A DNA stretch of 64,000 nt from Alentia gelatinosa (lineage: Eukaryota; Annelida; Polychaeta; Phyllodocida; Polynoidae). Below are positions 1 through 8,529 of the stretch, piece by piece. Numbering within the stretch: the stretch's first letter is position 1; each line of letters starts with the position of its first letter. A model generated the notes under the pieces. The model was given only the letters and a program-made list of their open reading frames with translations. It had not been told where the DNA came from and did not search any database. The position numbers and the translations under genes were made by a program. Location of the stretch: assembly GCA_950022655.1 (NCBI GenBank), contig OX465582.1, positions 87,793,801 to 87,857,800 on the forward strand, written 5' to 3'.

Positions 1-136
1 ACTACCTGCCCATGTGTTTTCTATGGACACTTTGTATTAGGTGGATATATATGTATGCTTGGGGTATGGTAATACACACTCCCCATGTGTTTTCAATGGA
101 CACTTTGTACAATTAGGCGGATAATAAAACTCATCA
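1..136 (+). repeat. 73-bp satellite, about 1.7 units
   Basis: Two CATGTGTTTT blocks lie exactly 73 bp apart, each followed by a GGACACTTTGTA stretch. The same unit forms the seven-unit array at 14983-15480 and recurs inverted at 31300-31510. This stretch lies just beyond the splice donor of the polyQ exon, so it is probably intronic. Confidence 0.8.
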
Positions 137-142
137 ACTCAC
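137..142 (-). promoter_or_regulatory. Strong splice donor (GTGAGT) closing the polyQ exon
   Basis: On the minus strand the exon ends ...GCAACG and is followed by GTGAGTTGA. The site is a consensus 5' splice site in phase 0. Only three codons, including the stop, follow it if it is not used. The gene may therefore have one or more further exons beyond position 1. Confidence 0.6.
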
Positions 143-1358
143 CGTTGCTCCTTGCGGGGCACTCCACATCCGGTCCGTGGGCATGCGCACGGCGGTGTGG
201 TTGGTGGGCGGGCCGGACGGAAGCTTCGACGGCTGGTGAAGCGACAGCGGCGCTACGACCTGCGCGCTGGGGTGCGAAGCCGGGTGTGGCAGCGCTCTAC
301 CACCATCCTGTAACGTCCTGGGGGAAGCTTTACGTATTGAAGAGATCACGTCTTTAGGCACTTTGGACGATGAGTTATTAAAAGCTAAGGCCATGTGTGA
401 ATTACCCAATGGGAGAGAGCGTCCCTGTTCGCACACCACCACAGTGGGCGAAACCCGAGACGCGGGGCTCACAGGATGGGGAGTCTCTCTTGACCTCTTG
501 TGCATCACCAGATTCAAAGGTGCCTCCTCGATTTGCGCCGGTTGGACATGGTTTTGCTGTGGGTGGGCATAGCTCTTGGTCTGCAAGCTTTGCTGGGAGT
601 TCATAGTACGTTTCCTTATACTGAGGTCGGTGGGTTCGTCCTCTGCGGCCTTGAGGTTCACACTATACCCCTCCATGTGTAGCCCCACCCGTGGCGGGGG
701 CGTCCCCATGGTGCTGCTCCCTAGCGGCAGTACAGCAGAGTTCTGTAAATGCGGGCGCTTTGTACTACTCGCATACGGATCCAAATCACGGAAATACACA
801 CTTGGGTTCTGTCTCGAGTTATGCGCCGAGGGAGGGGTGGGAGGGGGTGTTTCTAACCTCGGCGACCCACCGCTCGGGAACGGGTACACACGCTTCAACC
901 CTGCAGTAGGCGGCTGGGCGCCAGGCCGGAAGTGAGGCGGCCCGAAGGTGGACTGCGCATGTCTGGCCGGAGGAGGGTTGCACACTTCCGGTTTGACCTG
1001 CGTGTGGTGGATCACACTGGGACGACGCGGGTCACTCATGTTGATTGGAGGCGTGGCTTTGTTTGAGCTGTGGGCTGGGGCCTGCGGTAGGCGTAGGACC
1101 TCCCCCATGTACCGTATGTTAACGGGTCCATTGCTGGCAACTGCACTTGGGCTGTGGAGAGTTGTGGCCGTACTTGTGACTATCTGATGGCGTGGGAGAA
1201 GATGGTTACTGTGAGGAGGAGGTTGCTGTTGTTGTTGTTGTTGTGGCTTTTGTTGTTGATGATGTTGCTGTTGTTGATGATGTTGCTGCTGTTGTTGTTG
1301 TTGCTGTTGTTGTTGCTGTTGCTGCTGTTGTTGTTGTTGCTGTTGTTGGAGGTGGTGT

Positions 1359-1390
<32 letters not shown>

Positions 1391-2011
1391 TTGATGTTGG
1401 AGGTGGTGTGGATGTGGATGTTGATGTTGTTGATGCTGTTGTTGCTGATGGTGTTGCTGTGGTTTCTGCTGTTGCTGCTGATGCTGCTGTGCCTGATGTG
1501 CTTGTTGTGGTTTCTGATGGTACACCCCTGCAACTCCTTGCCGAGCTACCAAATTGTTGTGATATCCTGGTGCCTGTACCACCAACTGGTGTGGCTTCAC
1601 TGACTGATTAATAAAGGTCATAGGGAGTCCTTGTGGGGGAGTGGCTACTTTATGGGGCACAGCATTGGGCCTCTGTTTTGCCATAGGTGTCATGATACTC
1701 GGGGCACCTCGGTGGGAGCGCATGATCTCACCACTCTTGGACACAACCATCACCATGTTGGGTTCACCCTGCATGGCTGGGACAGTCTTTGGAGGTTGCC
1801 TCATTGCAAGTGTTAAAGGATCATGCTTGGCCACTCCATTCTCCTTACAGTCTTGCCGTTTGGCACCTAGTGTCGTCTCCACATTGCGCAGTTTGATGTG
1901 GTTCGGGGACTGCTCTGCGAGGACTACTTTCTGTTGGTGGGCGGTCTTGTTTTCCATCTCAGGAGCGAGTAGAGGCACAACTTCCGTAACCTCACTTTCT
2001 GGGCTGTAGTT
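143..2011 (-). CDS. ARID5B: ARID5B-like gene, large polyQ C-terminal exon
   Basis: This 1869-base exon encodes 623 codons in phase 0 at both ends. The acceptor TTATTTACAG precedes AAC at 2011 and the donor CG/GTGAGT lies at 142-137. Order of content: a short acidic start (NYSPESEVTEVV), a block IMTPMAK resembling vertebrate ARID5B IMSPLAK, a long Gln/His tract (about 1210-1500), RPSVIHH (compare RPSVIQH), PTDLS at 620-634 followed by basic residues, and PLNL at 509-520. PxDLS-type motifs are CtBP-binding motifs in other repressors, so corepressor binding is inference. The matches to human ARID5B are short, but in the same order (from memory). The frame reads through the donor to TGA at 134-136. 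That could be the true stop, but the perfect donor suggests splicing to an exon outside the window. Confidence 0.9.
1210..1500 (-). repeat. CAG/CAA polyglutamine tract
   Basis: Mixed CAG, CAA and CAC codons on the minus strand encode several Gln runs broken by His, Pro and Lys. The CAA/CAG mixture argues for an old, interrupted tract rather than a pure CAG expansion. The complementary strand gives long Leu and Val open frames that are artefacts. Confidence 0.92.
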
Positions 2012-3208
2012 CTGTAAATAAGACCAAAATACGGGGATGTCAGTTGGGAGTCGGAAAAAGAGAAAGAGGAAATATTTTTCTTCAGGGAATGCGGAATCCC
2101 CATCTGACACCATAGCTCACTCTCCTAGCAAATCCTTCATAGGTTTTGGAGTTACAACCACCGGTGTAGAATCTGCTGGGAGAGTGTGTCTTTGTGCAGA
2201 TCTACACCAAATGAGGTATTTTTTAAATAAAGAATTCAAAAACAATCACAACATATTATCGGCTCTATGTTCCACTCCATAGCTTGTAAAGCTATTAGTT
2301 CTTTTTTTAATAATTTTGTCTTATATTTGGTAAGGCTTTAATAACTACATTGCCACATTACATATTTTTAGCCAATCAGATGTCAGTATTCTCCTTCCCC
2401 TTATACGTTGGAGCATTTCCCACAGAAATATGACGATCCTTACGCTGAGGTTGGAGCACTAAGATCGAAATCTTACATGTAGGCAAAATCCTACACACTG
2501 GCATCCCTGTTCCAAATGGAATTTACTACCTCAGAGAGACTCGAAAAAATGTGGAAAACACATCAATATTAGCCATAGAATAAGGTCGAGGGTGTGTGGG
2601 GAGATTTAAACCACTGTTTAATTGGCCTGCATGAAGCTCAATTTATATTATCTTTGTTTTTATACAAGAAAAATCATTTCATGAACTGGAAAATGAAAAC
2701 AAGGATTTCCACGGAAAAGTGGAAAACTGTCATCTCTGAAATTTAAATCAAATTAGAACACTCTCGGCTAAACTATTACCAATATGGTGTATCCATCTTT
2801 ATGACTATATACATCATTATGGTCTGTTGGTTTTTGCAATAGTAAGTATGGAAATAATCTATTTTTGTTTGTTCTGTGGTAAATCTACTTAAATCGTGTA
2901 TTTTCCTCAGGCGACAGTTCTGACCACATTTATAACAGTGATTTCTGATGGCAAATTAGATCATTTGACTGATTTTGAATAATCAATATCGAATGAACAT
3001 TTAAAACACTTATTTCGAAGTACAATTTGACCTCATTATGGAAGGGACTATATTTCCAAGAATCTCCTCCTGGAGATTCTGATAAGTCAGAATCTCCAGG
3101 TAGTCAATTCCATGTGCCTTATACATGTACTAGGGAGAGTTCGTATTCGGTGGGCAATAAAAAAGGAAAAACTTAATTTTTTTTTTTTTTAAACAGAAAT
3201 GTGCTCAC
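2012..3208 (-). other. ARID5B-like intron between acidic-linker and polyQ exons
   Basis: This AT-rich intron has no open frame worth calling. Its 3' end (2020-2060 on the plus strand) is built from a dispersed repeat that supplies the pyrimidine tract. The rest, up to the poly-A/T run at 3176-3190, shows no gene. Confidence 0.7.
2026..2680 (+). repeat. Dispersed repeat shared with 28538-28600 and 49440-49625
   Basis: The block GGGATGTCAGTTGGG plus a purine-rich run at 2035-2065 recurs at 28540 and 49446. A second block (GAGGGTGTGTGGG, then a TTTATATTA region at 2590-2670) matches 49540-49625. The copy at 49440 joins both blocks, so 2026-2680 is probably a longer or interrupted copy of the same mobile element. 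The family is unrecognised. Confidence 0.6.
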
Positions 3209-3350
3209 GTTGTCGGAGTCGGGCAGGTCAGCCGGGGTACCGCCGTCGTCCGTGCCGTTATCGTTGTCGTAGTCGTCGTCCTGCAGATCCTCGGGTGGAG
3301 GTGTGAGGTCCTTCTCCCCTTTCTGGTACCGCTCAAAGGACAGTAACAAC
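3209..3350 (-). CDS. ARID5B: ARID5B-like exon: end of ARID and acidic linker
   Basis: This 142-base exon lies between acceptor TTTTTTTTCAG and donor GACAAC/GTGAGC. Its first base completes the Arg codon begun in the 4472-4569 exon. It encodes LLLSFERYQKGEKDL, matching the end of the ARID5 ARID domain (vertebrate LILPYERFIKGEEDK), then PPPEDLQDDDYDNDNG, an acidic low-complexity linker. It ends in phase 0, joining PDSDN to the NYSPESE start of the polyQ exon. The linker probably separates the DNA-binding fold from the regulatory C-terminus (inference). Confidence 0.93.
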
Positions 3351-4471
3351 CTGAAAAAAAACATAGGCTCTGCCTGAGTATGGTGTTCTATAAATATAGT
3401 TTACGAGATCCCCTTACTCATACATTCTCCCCTTTCTGGTACCACTCAAAGAACACTAACAACCAGAAGAACTAGAAGCAAATAGGATGTTCATCATAGA
3501 TAAATGAGCGTGCAATTATAAATAAATAGAAGTAAAAGGTTTGAGTTAGATTTAGCCTATGGATAGTTTTCTGTAACCCACTTGCACCTAGTCAACTTGC
3601 CAATTCTGCAACTGCCTGATTCTAGGATCCAAACACACCAAGCTCCAGTGGGTCTTGAGGTATTTTGGTCTTGAATGATTGATCATGGTCAGCTGGGCAC
3701 ACCTCTAAGACCCTGAGACACTGGCTCCCTGCTCTGTTCTCACTATCACAGTGAACAGCATGCAGATAGTAAAGGGATAGTTTTCTGGAAGCACACTAGA
3801 AGTTCTATGTGACCACTCTAACCTCTAGATGATGTATTTAGTGTGTGCAAGCACGCTCTAAAAACCATGGGCTCTGCCTGAGTAATGCTGTTCTATAAAC
3901 ACAGTCTAACCATGTCTCCATACTCATACATTCTCCCCTTTCTAACAAATTTTACAATAACATGGTTGACAGTTTAACAAAGTCTCCATATTACGGACCT
4001 AGTCATTTTTCATCTAGTGAGTTTCCTTCTAATAATTATCCTACAGTGCTTAAATATCGCTACTGAGCAGAATACTCAGGCTATGATTGTAATACTAAAT
4101 ATAAGAATCAAAAGTGGGTCTGACTCTGTGCTGCCTATTTTGTTTTTTTATGATGCCTGATGAGCCACTTTCTGGCGAAACCTTGTTTTACTTCACACTC
4201 TAGTAGATCTTTACTAGCTTAAGAAACATTTAAAAGAGGTTTCCTACACTAATAACTCAATTCTGGGTTTGCGGGCAGGAATTTGTTTGTTACTAGCATA
4301 CCCAGGGAAATCACTATGACCTGGACGTTATGATGTCACAGCCAGGGCACGCTATGGTTACGGCGTGGGGTTTGGAATCCACCATTCCTTCATTTAAGGT
4401 AGCCTCACTGTTGGTGATATGTATGTTTTAAAGCCACTTCATCATTTACATGTGATTGTAATATTTCTTAC
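3351..4471 (-). other. ARID5B-like intron, no gene seen
   Basis: There is no plausible coding frame. A sequence near 3425-3470 (TTCTCCCCTTTCTGGTACC) repeats the adjacent exon sequence at 3311-3330 with decay. It therefore looks like a small exon-derived duplication. Confidence 0.6.
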
Positions 4472-4569
4472 CTTTCGTAATGGCGTCTCGTGCAGGTGGC
4501 AGCACTGGTGCTGCCCGGGTTGCCTCCCAGTCTGTCGTACAGGTGTTTCCACATGCGCCGTTGTGTTAT
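4472..4569 (-). CDS. ARID5B: ARID5B-like exon: C-terminal half of ARID
   Basis: This exon of 98 bases encodes 32 codons plus two bases. It starts in phase 0 after an AAG acceptor with a poor pyrimidine tract, and ends GAAAG/GTAAGA. The product contains MWKHLYDRLGGNPGSTSAAT and then CTRRHYE, almost identical to the vertebrate ARID5B ARID core. This part of the ARID fold forms the helices and loop that contact AT-rich DNA (established for the family). The weak acceptor is the least typical splice signal of the gene, but the phase and homology leave little doubt. Confidence 0.95.
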
Positions 4570-5012
4570 CTTATTTAACAAAAACATATAATTATTGGAG
4601 ATTAGAAAATAAGGATAAAGTTATGTTAATGAAGTCAATTTTCTATGTCAGAATACTTTCAGACAACTCAATTACAACATTTATTTCATCTATGTAATAC
4701 TGCATCGATTTTATTAAGCATTTCGTTACATTCAGACCATGTAATTGTAACGAAATTGTTGTACATTTATACTATGGTCAAATAAAAGAAATTCTTTGAA
4801 AAATATATTCAAAAAATTTATTTATGGAAGGGAATAGAGAAAATAACATATTTATCTTCAGTTTGATATTCAGTAAATATAAACATACCAATTGAGATCA
4901 CTGATGATGGTAAAGTGTACCAATTCATCTTGTGTGATTTCAATAATAAACAGTAAATATATTTATGTATTAAGTGCGTACGGGGTATTGGTGAGTTTGT
5001 TTTCATACTAAC
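4570..5012 (-). other. Short AT-rich intron
   Basis: This intron of about 440 bases separates the two central ARID exons. I see no repeat family or coding frame in it. Confidence 0.7.
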
Positions 5013-5065
5013 CTGTTCATATCCCCCAAGTTTCTGAGCGTAGTTATAGAAGTAGTAGAGGTCAA
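5013..5065 (-). CDS. ARID5B: ARID5B-like 53-base ARID exon
   Basis: This small exon lies between acceptor CTTTACAG and donor CAG/GTTAGT. Two bases complete an Ile codon started in the 6240-6393 exon, then 17 codons follow: DLYYFYNYAQKLGGYEQ. It aligns with the vertebrate NLWTIFQAAQKLGGYET segment of the ARID domain, keeping the AQKLGGYE block. The Trp of the vertebrate protein is Tyr here. The exon is easily missed by ORF scans because it is so short, but both phases match its neighbours exactly. Confidence 0.94.
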
Positions 5066-5149
5066 CTGTAAAGAGTAACAGGAAACGCTATTATACACTT
5101 TAGAGGTCAAATATATTCTTCTCTCTTTTTTAAAGGCATATCGGATAAT

Positions 5150-5370
5150 CCGGCTTGAAAATTGAAACCCATGTCATTTTCCTGAAAATTGACTATAATA
5201 TTCTCCAAGTGTTATAGAACACATAACTAGATTAAGAATTGGGGGTCACCATGCGAGTTTTTGATCTAGACATCAATCTTGTGGTAATTTTATAATAGAA
5301 TATATAGAAATTCTAAAAAGTTGCTTTTCACATAGTAAAACCCATATTATTTTCCTCAAACTTTCATAGA
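5150..5370 (+). repeat. Dispersed AT-rich repeat, partial match at 36830-36960
   Basis: Blocks such as CCCATGTCATTTTCCT, AATTCTAAAAAGTTGC and TTTTCACATAGTAAAACCC recur inverted around 36880-36960. Both copies are degenerate and have no recognisable ends. Confidence 0.45.
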
Positions 5371-5512
5371 ATATAGATTTATAGTACATGTATTATAAGT
5401 TTAACTTAAGCAAAGCAAGCAAATGTAAATTAGCCCATCTTACCTATTAAGATTGGATAGAGTGGACAAAACTTCAGAAATTCTGGGTACATACTTTATG
5501 GATGGCCCCTTG

Positions 5513-6200
5513 TTTGTTTGCGTAGTTTAACGTCCAATGTGTTCTATGAGATCTACTTTGGGTTTGACTGAATCTATAAGATGAATTTAGGAAGAAATCT
5601 CACCCCAAACCCAACACATCTACTGAGGTGAGAATTCTTTATGTTTCTCTGGGTACTTTAACGTACAATTTGATCCATTAGACTTGAGAAATCTTTTACT
5701 TCCCACACCACATAGACATGGTATGAGAAGGATTGGCCTTTGATATAGCAGTAAATCTACTACTGCTGGGGGTGAAGGAGAAAGGTGGCTGTACACCACA
5801 CCACATAGACATGGTATGAGAAGGACTGGCCTTTGACATAGCAGTAAATCTACCACTGCTGGGGGTGAAGGAGAAAGGTGGCTGTACACCACACCACATA
5901 GACATGGTATGAGAACAATTGGCCTTTGATATAGCAGTAAATCTACCACATCTGGGGGTGAAGGAGAAAGGTGGCTGTACACCACACCACATAGACATGG
6001 TATGAGAACAATTGGCCTTTGATATAGCAGTAAATCTACCACATCTGGGGGTGAAGGAGAACGGTGGCTGTACACCACACCACATAGACATGGTATGAGA
6101 AGGGTTGGCCTTTAATATAGCAGTAAATCTACCACTGCTGGGAATGAGGGAGAAGAGTGGCTGCAGTGGGACTTGACCTACAAATTTAGACAACCTTGGG
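5513..6200 (-). mobile_element. SINE-like element with an expanded internal 93-bp array
   Basis: Read on the minus strand, the head near 6180-6160 carries GGTCAAGTCCCACTG, resembling a degenerate tRNA B-box, and the other end carries a TTTAACGTCC tail near 5525. A second copy in the opposite orientation at 13400-13645 contains only one core unit. The head class is an inference, since no clear A-box was found. The element sits in the intron between the 5013-5065 and 6240-6393 ARID exons. Confidence 0.6.
5696..6160 (-). repeat. 93-bp tandem array, five units
   Basis: The landmark CATAGACATGG occurs at 5710, 5804, 5897, 5990 and 6083, a period of 93 bp. The period is a multiple of three, so two minus-strand frames stay open for 152-165 codons. 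The repeated peptide has no recognisable domain, and I read the open frame as a by-product of the period. Confidence 0.9.
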
Positions 6201-6239
6201 GGGGGGGGGGGACAATGGGATGACGAGTCGAGTGCTTAC

Positions 6240-6393
6240 TTTGCTTGAAGCCGAGAGAGGGTATCCTGTCGATGGGCGTCTTCCTGCGCTTCATGAAGGC
6301 CATGAGGTCGCGCATGAACTGCTGCTCGTCCGCCGTCACCTGGTCCTTGTTCGGACGAAGGACCTTGCGCCGAATCTTGGGCTCACCAGATTC
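6240..6393 (-). CDS. ARID5B: ARID5B-like exon: N-terminal half of ARID
   Basis: This exon of 154 bases encodes 51 codons plus one base. The acceptor is TTCTTGAAG before GAA and the donor is CAAA/GTAAGC. The product begins with a basic segment (KIRRKVLRPNK) and enters the ARID domain with ADEQQFMRDLMAFMKRRKTP and IDRIPSLGFKQ. Vertebrate ARID5B has ADEQAF...YMKERKTPIERIPYLGFKQ at this place. The RKTPI motif belongs to the first ARID helix-loop. The start phase 0 matches the 7316-7437 exon ending at its first donor. Confidence 0.96.
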
Positions 6394-6544
6394 CTTCAAG
6401 AAAAAACATGAACCTTTAAAGTATTTAAAACCAATTTTAGATTCTTTAAGGAGATGCTGTTCCCATGTTTTTGCAGCATCATGTAAGATCACAGTAATTC
6501 CCATGTGATCACTGATGATGGGTTAAAAAAAGGGGCGTCCTGTA

Positions 6545-6860
6545 TGCCATATAATCTTACCCTGGTATTTTTCTCTATAGGCTTAACGTTAGAAACTCAT
6601 ACTCCATGGCCATGTTAGTAGTGTACCCAATACTCAATGGCTAATTGGGTGAGTTATTCTATTGATTAATAATGTTTCTGGTCATGTGATGAATTTCTTC
6701 GTTCCAGTGGAGGTTGTCTAAGTCTCCGTGGTCGGAAAGACGCAGTATCAGCTACGCCCCGTCTCACACCAATGTTTCTGGTCATGTATATGGGGTGAGA
6801 TAAAATCAGAAACTCACTCGATGAAAAGAACTTGGTCCATAATCCACCTCGTTATTTTTA
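6545..6860 (+). mobile_element. Decayed palindromic MITE, gamma type
   Basis: The remnant starts near CCTGGTATTTTTCTC (6562) with CATAGGCTTAACGTTAG, contains GGGGTGAGATAAAATCAGAAACTC at 6781-6803, and ends in half of the gamma palindrome (AACTTGGTCCATAATCC...) and TTCCTTCTAAAG. Only one palindrome arm is obvious, so this copy is truncated or rearranged. Confidence 0.6.
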
Positions 6861-6889
6861 TCTCATGTATTTCCTTCTAAAGCATACAT

Positions 6890-7090
6890 ATGGCAGCGAC
6901 ACACCGATTCTTCCCGATCACCACACTCTTTGATCTCAATCGGGTCATTTTACGAGGATATAAAGGGAGGTGGTGTGCTCGGGTAGAACATATGAGGGTA
7001 AAAGACATCGACATTGTTGTTCCTGATTATTATCGTCGATCGGATCGGTGAGAATCGGTGGTAGATGTTGCTGTCTTATGAGCTTGAGAC
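6890..7090 (+). repeat. CGATTATAATCGG-type palindromic repeat (GATCGG family)
   Basis: Related copies lie at 9370-9550, 12490-12720, 12905-13065, 16175-16262 and 18173-18260. They share TCGCTGTCTTAT ends, CCGATTATAATCGG-like palindromes and GATCGGATCGG cores. The layout is an imperfect inverted repeat, as in a MITE. The family is not recognised. Confidence 0.7.
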
Positions 7091-7279
7091 TTTTTTAAAA
7101 TTCTAATATGGTTTTAATCAGTTCTTAATTGCAAGTTCATCGCTACAAGTACATTATCAATGTATTGCATTAAAGCCAATAGTGGATTATCGCATACTAA
7201 GCCACTCAGGGTTGTGTCTAGCATTACACAGCACACAATTATTGATATGGATAGGATTATGGTTATTTGACAGTGATTT

Positions 7280-7343
7280 TTACCTTGGGTTTTGATATTG
7301 CTCTTTCTTCCTTACCTTGGGTTTTGATATTGCTCTTTCTTCC
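7280..7343 (-). repeat. 32-bp tandem duplication of an exon end and its splice donor
   Basis: Two nearly identical 32-bp units (7280-7311 and 7312-7343) each contain the last codons of the 7316-7437 exon and a donor. The exon-proximal donor is GTAAGG (cut above 7315) and the distal one is GTAAAA (cut above 7283). Use of the distal donor would add 32 bases and break the frame. Confidence 0.93.
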
Positions 7344-7437
7344 TTGCCAGGGGTGAAGTCTGAATCATTCGAGTCCGACTCCATATCTTTCTTCTGTTTC
7401 ATTTTTTTCTTTCGTGGTCGACCTTTCAGGTTAGGAG
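7316..7437 (-). CDS. ARID5B: ARID5B-like exon with NLKGRPRKKK block
   Basis: This 122-base exon lies between acceptor TTTGCAG and donor CCCAAG/GTAAGG. Two bases complete an Ala codon, then 40 codons follow: PNLKGRPRKKKMKQKKD, an acidic-serine stretch DMESDSNDSDFTPG, and KEERAISKPK. The vertebrate protein has APNLKGRPRKKK at the same position after its CRDTFDHP segment. The GRPRKKK part is basic and looks like a nuclear-localisation or minor-groove contact segment (inference). The donor nearest the exon is the one that keeps phase with the next exon. Confidence 0.95.
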
Positions 7438-8295
7438 CTGCAAAGAAATGGCAAATGATACATTTAACATCTCACATGAGTGAATTACCTGGAAAACATT
7501 GATTGGTGGATAGATTCAACAAGACATGGCAAAAACACCTCTATGGCAAGCCGATGCTACCTTGAATTTGACAAGTTCCTGTCAGTTTTTGAACCTATGT
7601 TGCTATGGTGTCTACCGTCCCAAGTTGACTATACATAGCCCAACCAACCATAGAACCCACTCTCCAAACAGTGTGGTTTGGTTTAGTGTAAATCCAAGCA
7701 TATTTCTTGGTTGTATCCTAATAAAAGTATATCAGTGGGGGTTGGGTGGTCAGGGTTTCCTCCGGTTCACTCTTCAGGCATTTTAATTAATGGCTATGGG
7801 GGCCATCCATAAAGTATGTGCGCACCAAGGGGAGGGGGTGGGGGGTTTAAAAATTTATGGAAATTTTTCGTATGCTCCTTCTTTGTTCTACTGCATACAA
7901 GATTGAGAGTGGGGGATGGGGGGGGGGATAAAAATTTTGCGTTTGTTAGATTGTTTGTTTGTGGTTTAACGTCCCAGGGGACCCTGAGGGTATATATGTA
8001 TCGATGATTTAACTTTTCACTTTCATAGACTTATTTCAGTCAATTCTTTTCAATGTTTAAAATATTTTCAAATATTTTATATAAAATCAAAGAGATTTGT
8101 CTCTTTCAAAAAACATGATGATATCTTTCTTTGGACTAGTTTCGAACAACATTTCCATGTTGTTAGATACTATCTATACTAGCAATAATGCTAAATTATA
8201 CTGTGGCCACTGGAGCCTACCGTAAACAGGGACCCGCTCCCTAGTAGATCTTCCGGGATAAATTAAAAAAAAAAAAAAAAATGTTTTTTTTTTAC
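7438..8295 (-). other. ARID5B-like intron with repeat fragments
   Basis: The intron contains a TTTGTTTGTGGTTTAACGTCC tail at 7955-7975, typical of the short dispersed elements in this window. It also holds G-rich runs at 7830-7850 and 7915-7930 and a poly-A-tailed repeat next to the donor of the 8296-8529 exon. There is no coding frame. Confidence 0.6.
8195..8280 (+). repeat. Poly-A-tailed repeat abutting the donor of exon 8296-8529
   Basis: GGCCACTGGAGCCTACCG, AGGGA.C.GCTCCCTAG and GATCTTCCGGGATAAAT, followed by about 17 A, match an inverted copy at 18845-18915. An A-tail ending 15 bases before the splice donor suggests retroposed insertion next to the exon. Confidence 0.65.
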
Positions 8296-8529
8296 CGAGG
8301 TGATCCTGCCTGAAGTCGTGTGTGATGAGGTCGGGGTGGTCGAAGGTGTCTCGGCAGAAGACTACGCGCGTGCCTGTCGTGGGAGCTGTGAAGCCACCGA
8401 TGGCGCTCACCAGGGCGTTCTTCAGCCACGAGTTTCCCACACCCTCCAGACGCTTCATGATGCTCCGGTAGCGCACATAGCGTGAGTAGCTGAGGATGGT
8501 CACGTTACAGAGCCGCACCACTGCGTCTT
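8296..8529 (-). CDS. ARID5B: ARID5B-like exon with CRDTFDHP block
   Basis: This exon of 234 bases has two bases completing a Glu codon, 77 codons, and one base of the next. The acceptor is TTTATTTCACAG before AAGACGCAG and the donor is CTCG/GTAAAA. The peptide includes NVTILSYSRYVRYRSIMKRL, a middle AIGG segment and VVFCRDTFDHPDLI. Vertebrate ARID5B reads NVIVLSYPQYCRYRSMLKRI and ILYCRDTFDHPTLI, so the order and spacing are conserved. This is the second half of the N-terminal region upstream of the ARID domain, absent from most other ARID families. Confidence 0.96.

Noticed and set aside
1154..1611. Long plus-strand frames of poly-Leu and poly-Val
   Set aside because: They are the antisense reading of the CAG/CAA glutamine tract. 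Splice phases and homology place the gene on the minus strand.
5620..6193. Minus-strand repeat-protein frames of 152 and 165 codons
   Set aside because: The 93-bp period is divisible by three, so frames stay open. There are no splice or start signals, and the sequence belongs to a dispersed SINE-like element.
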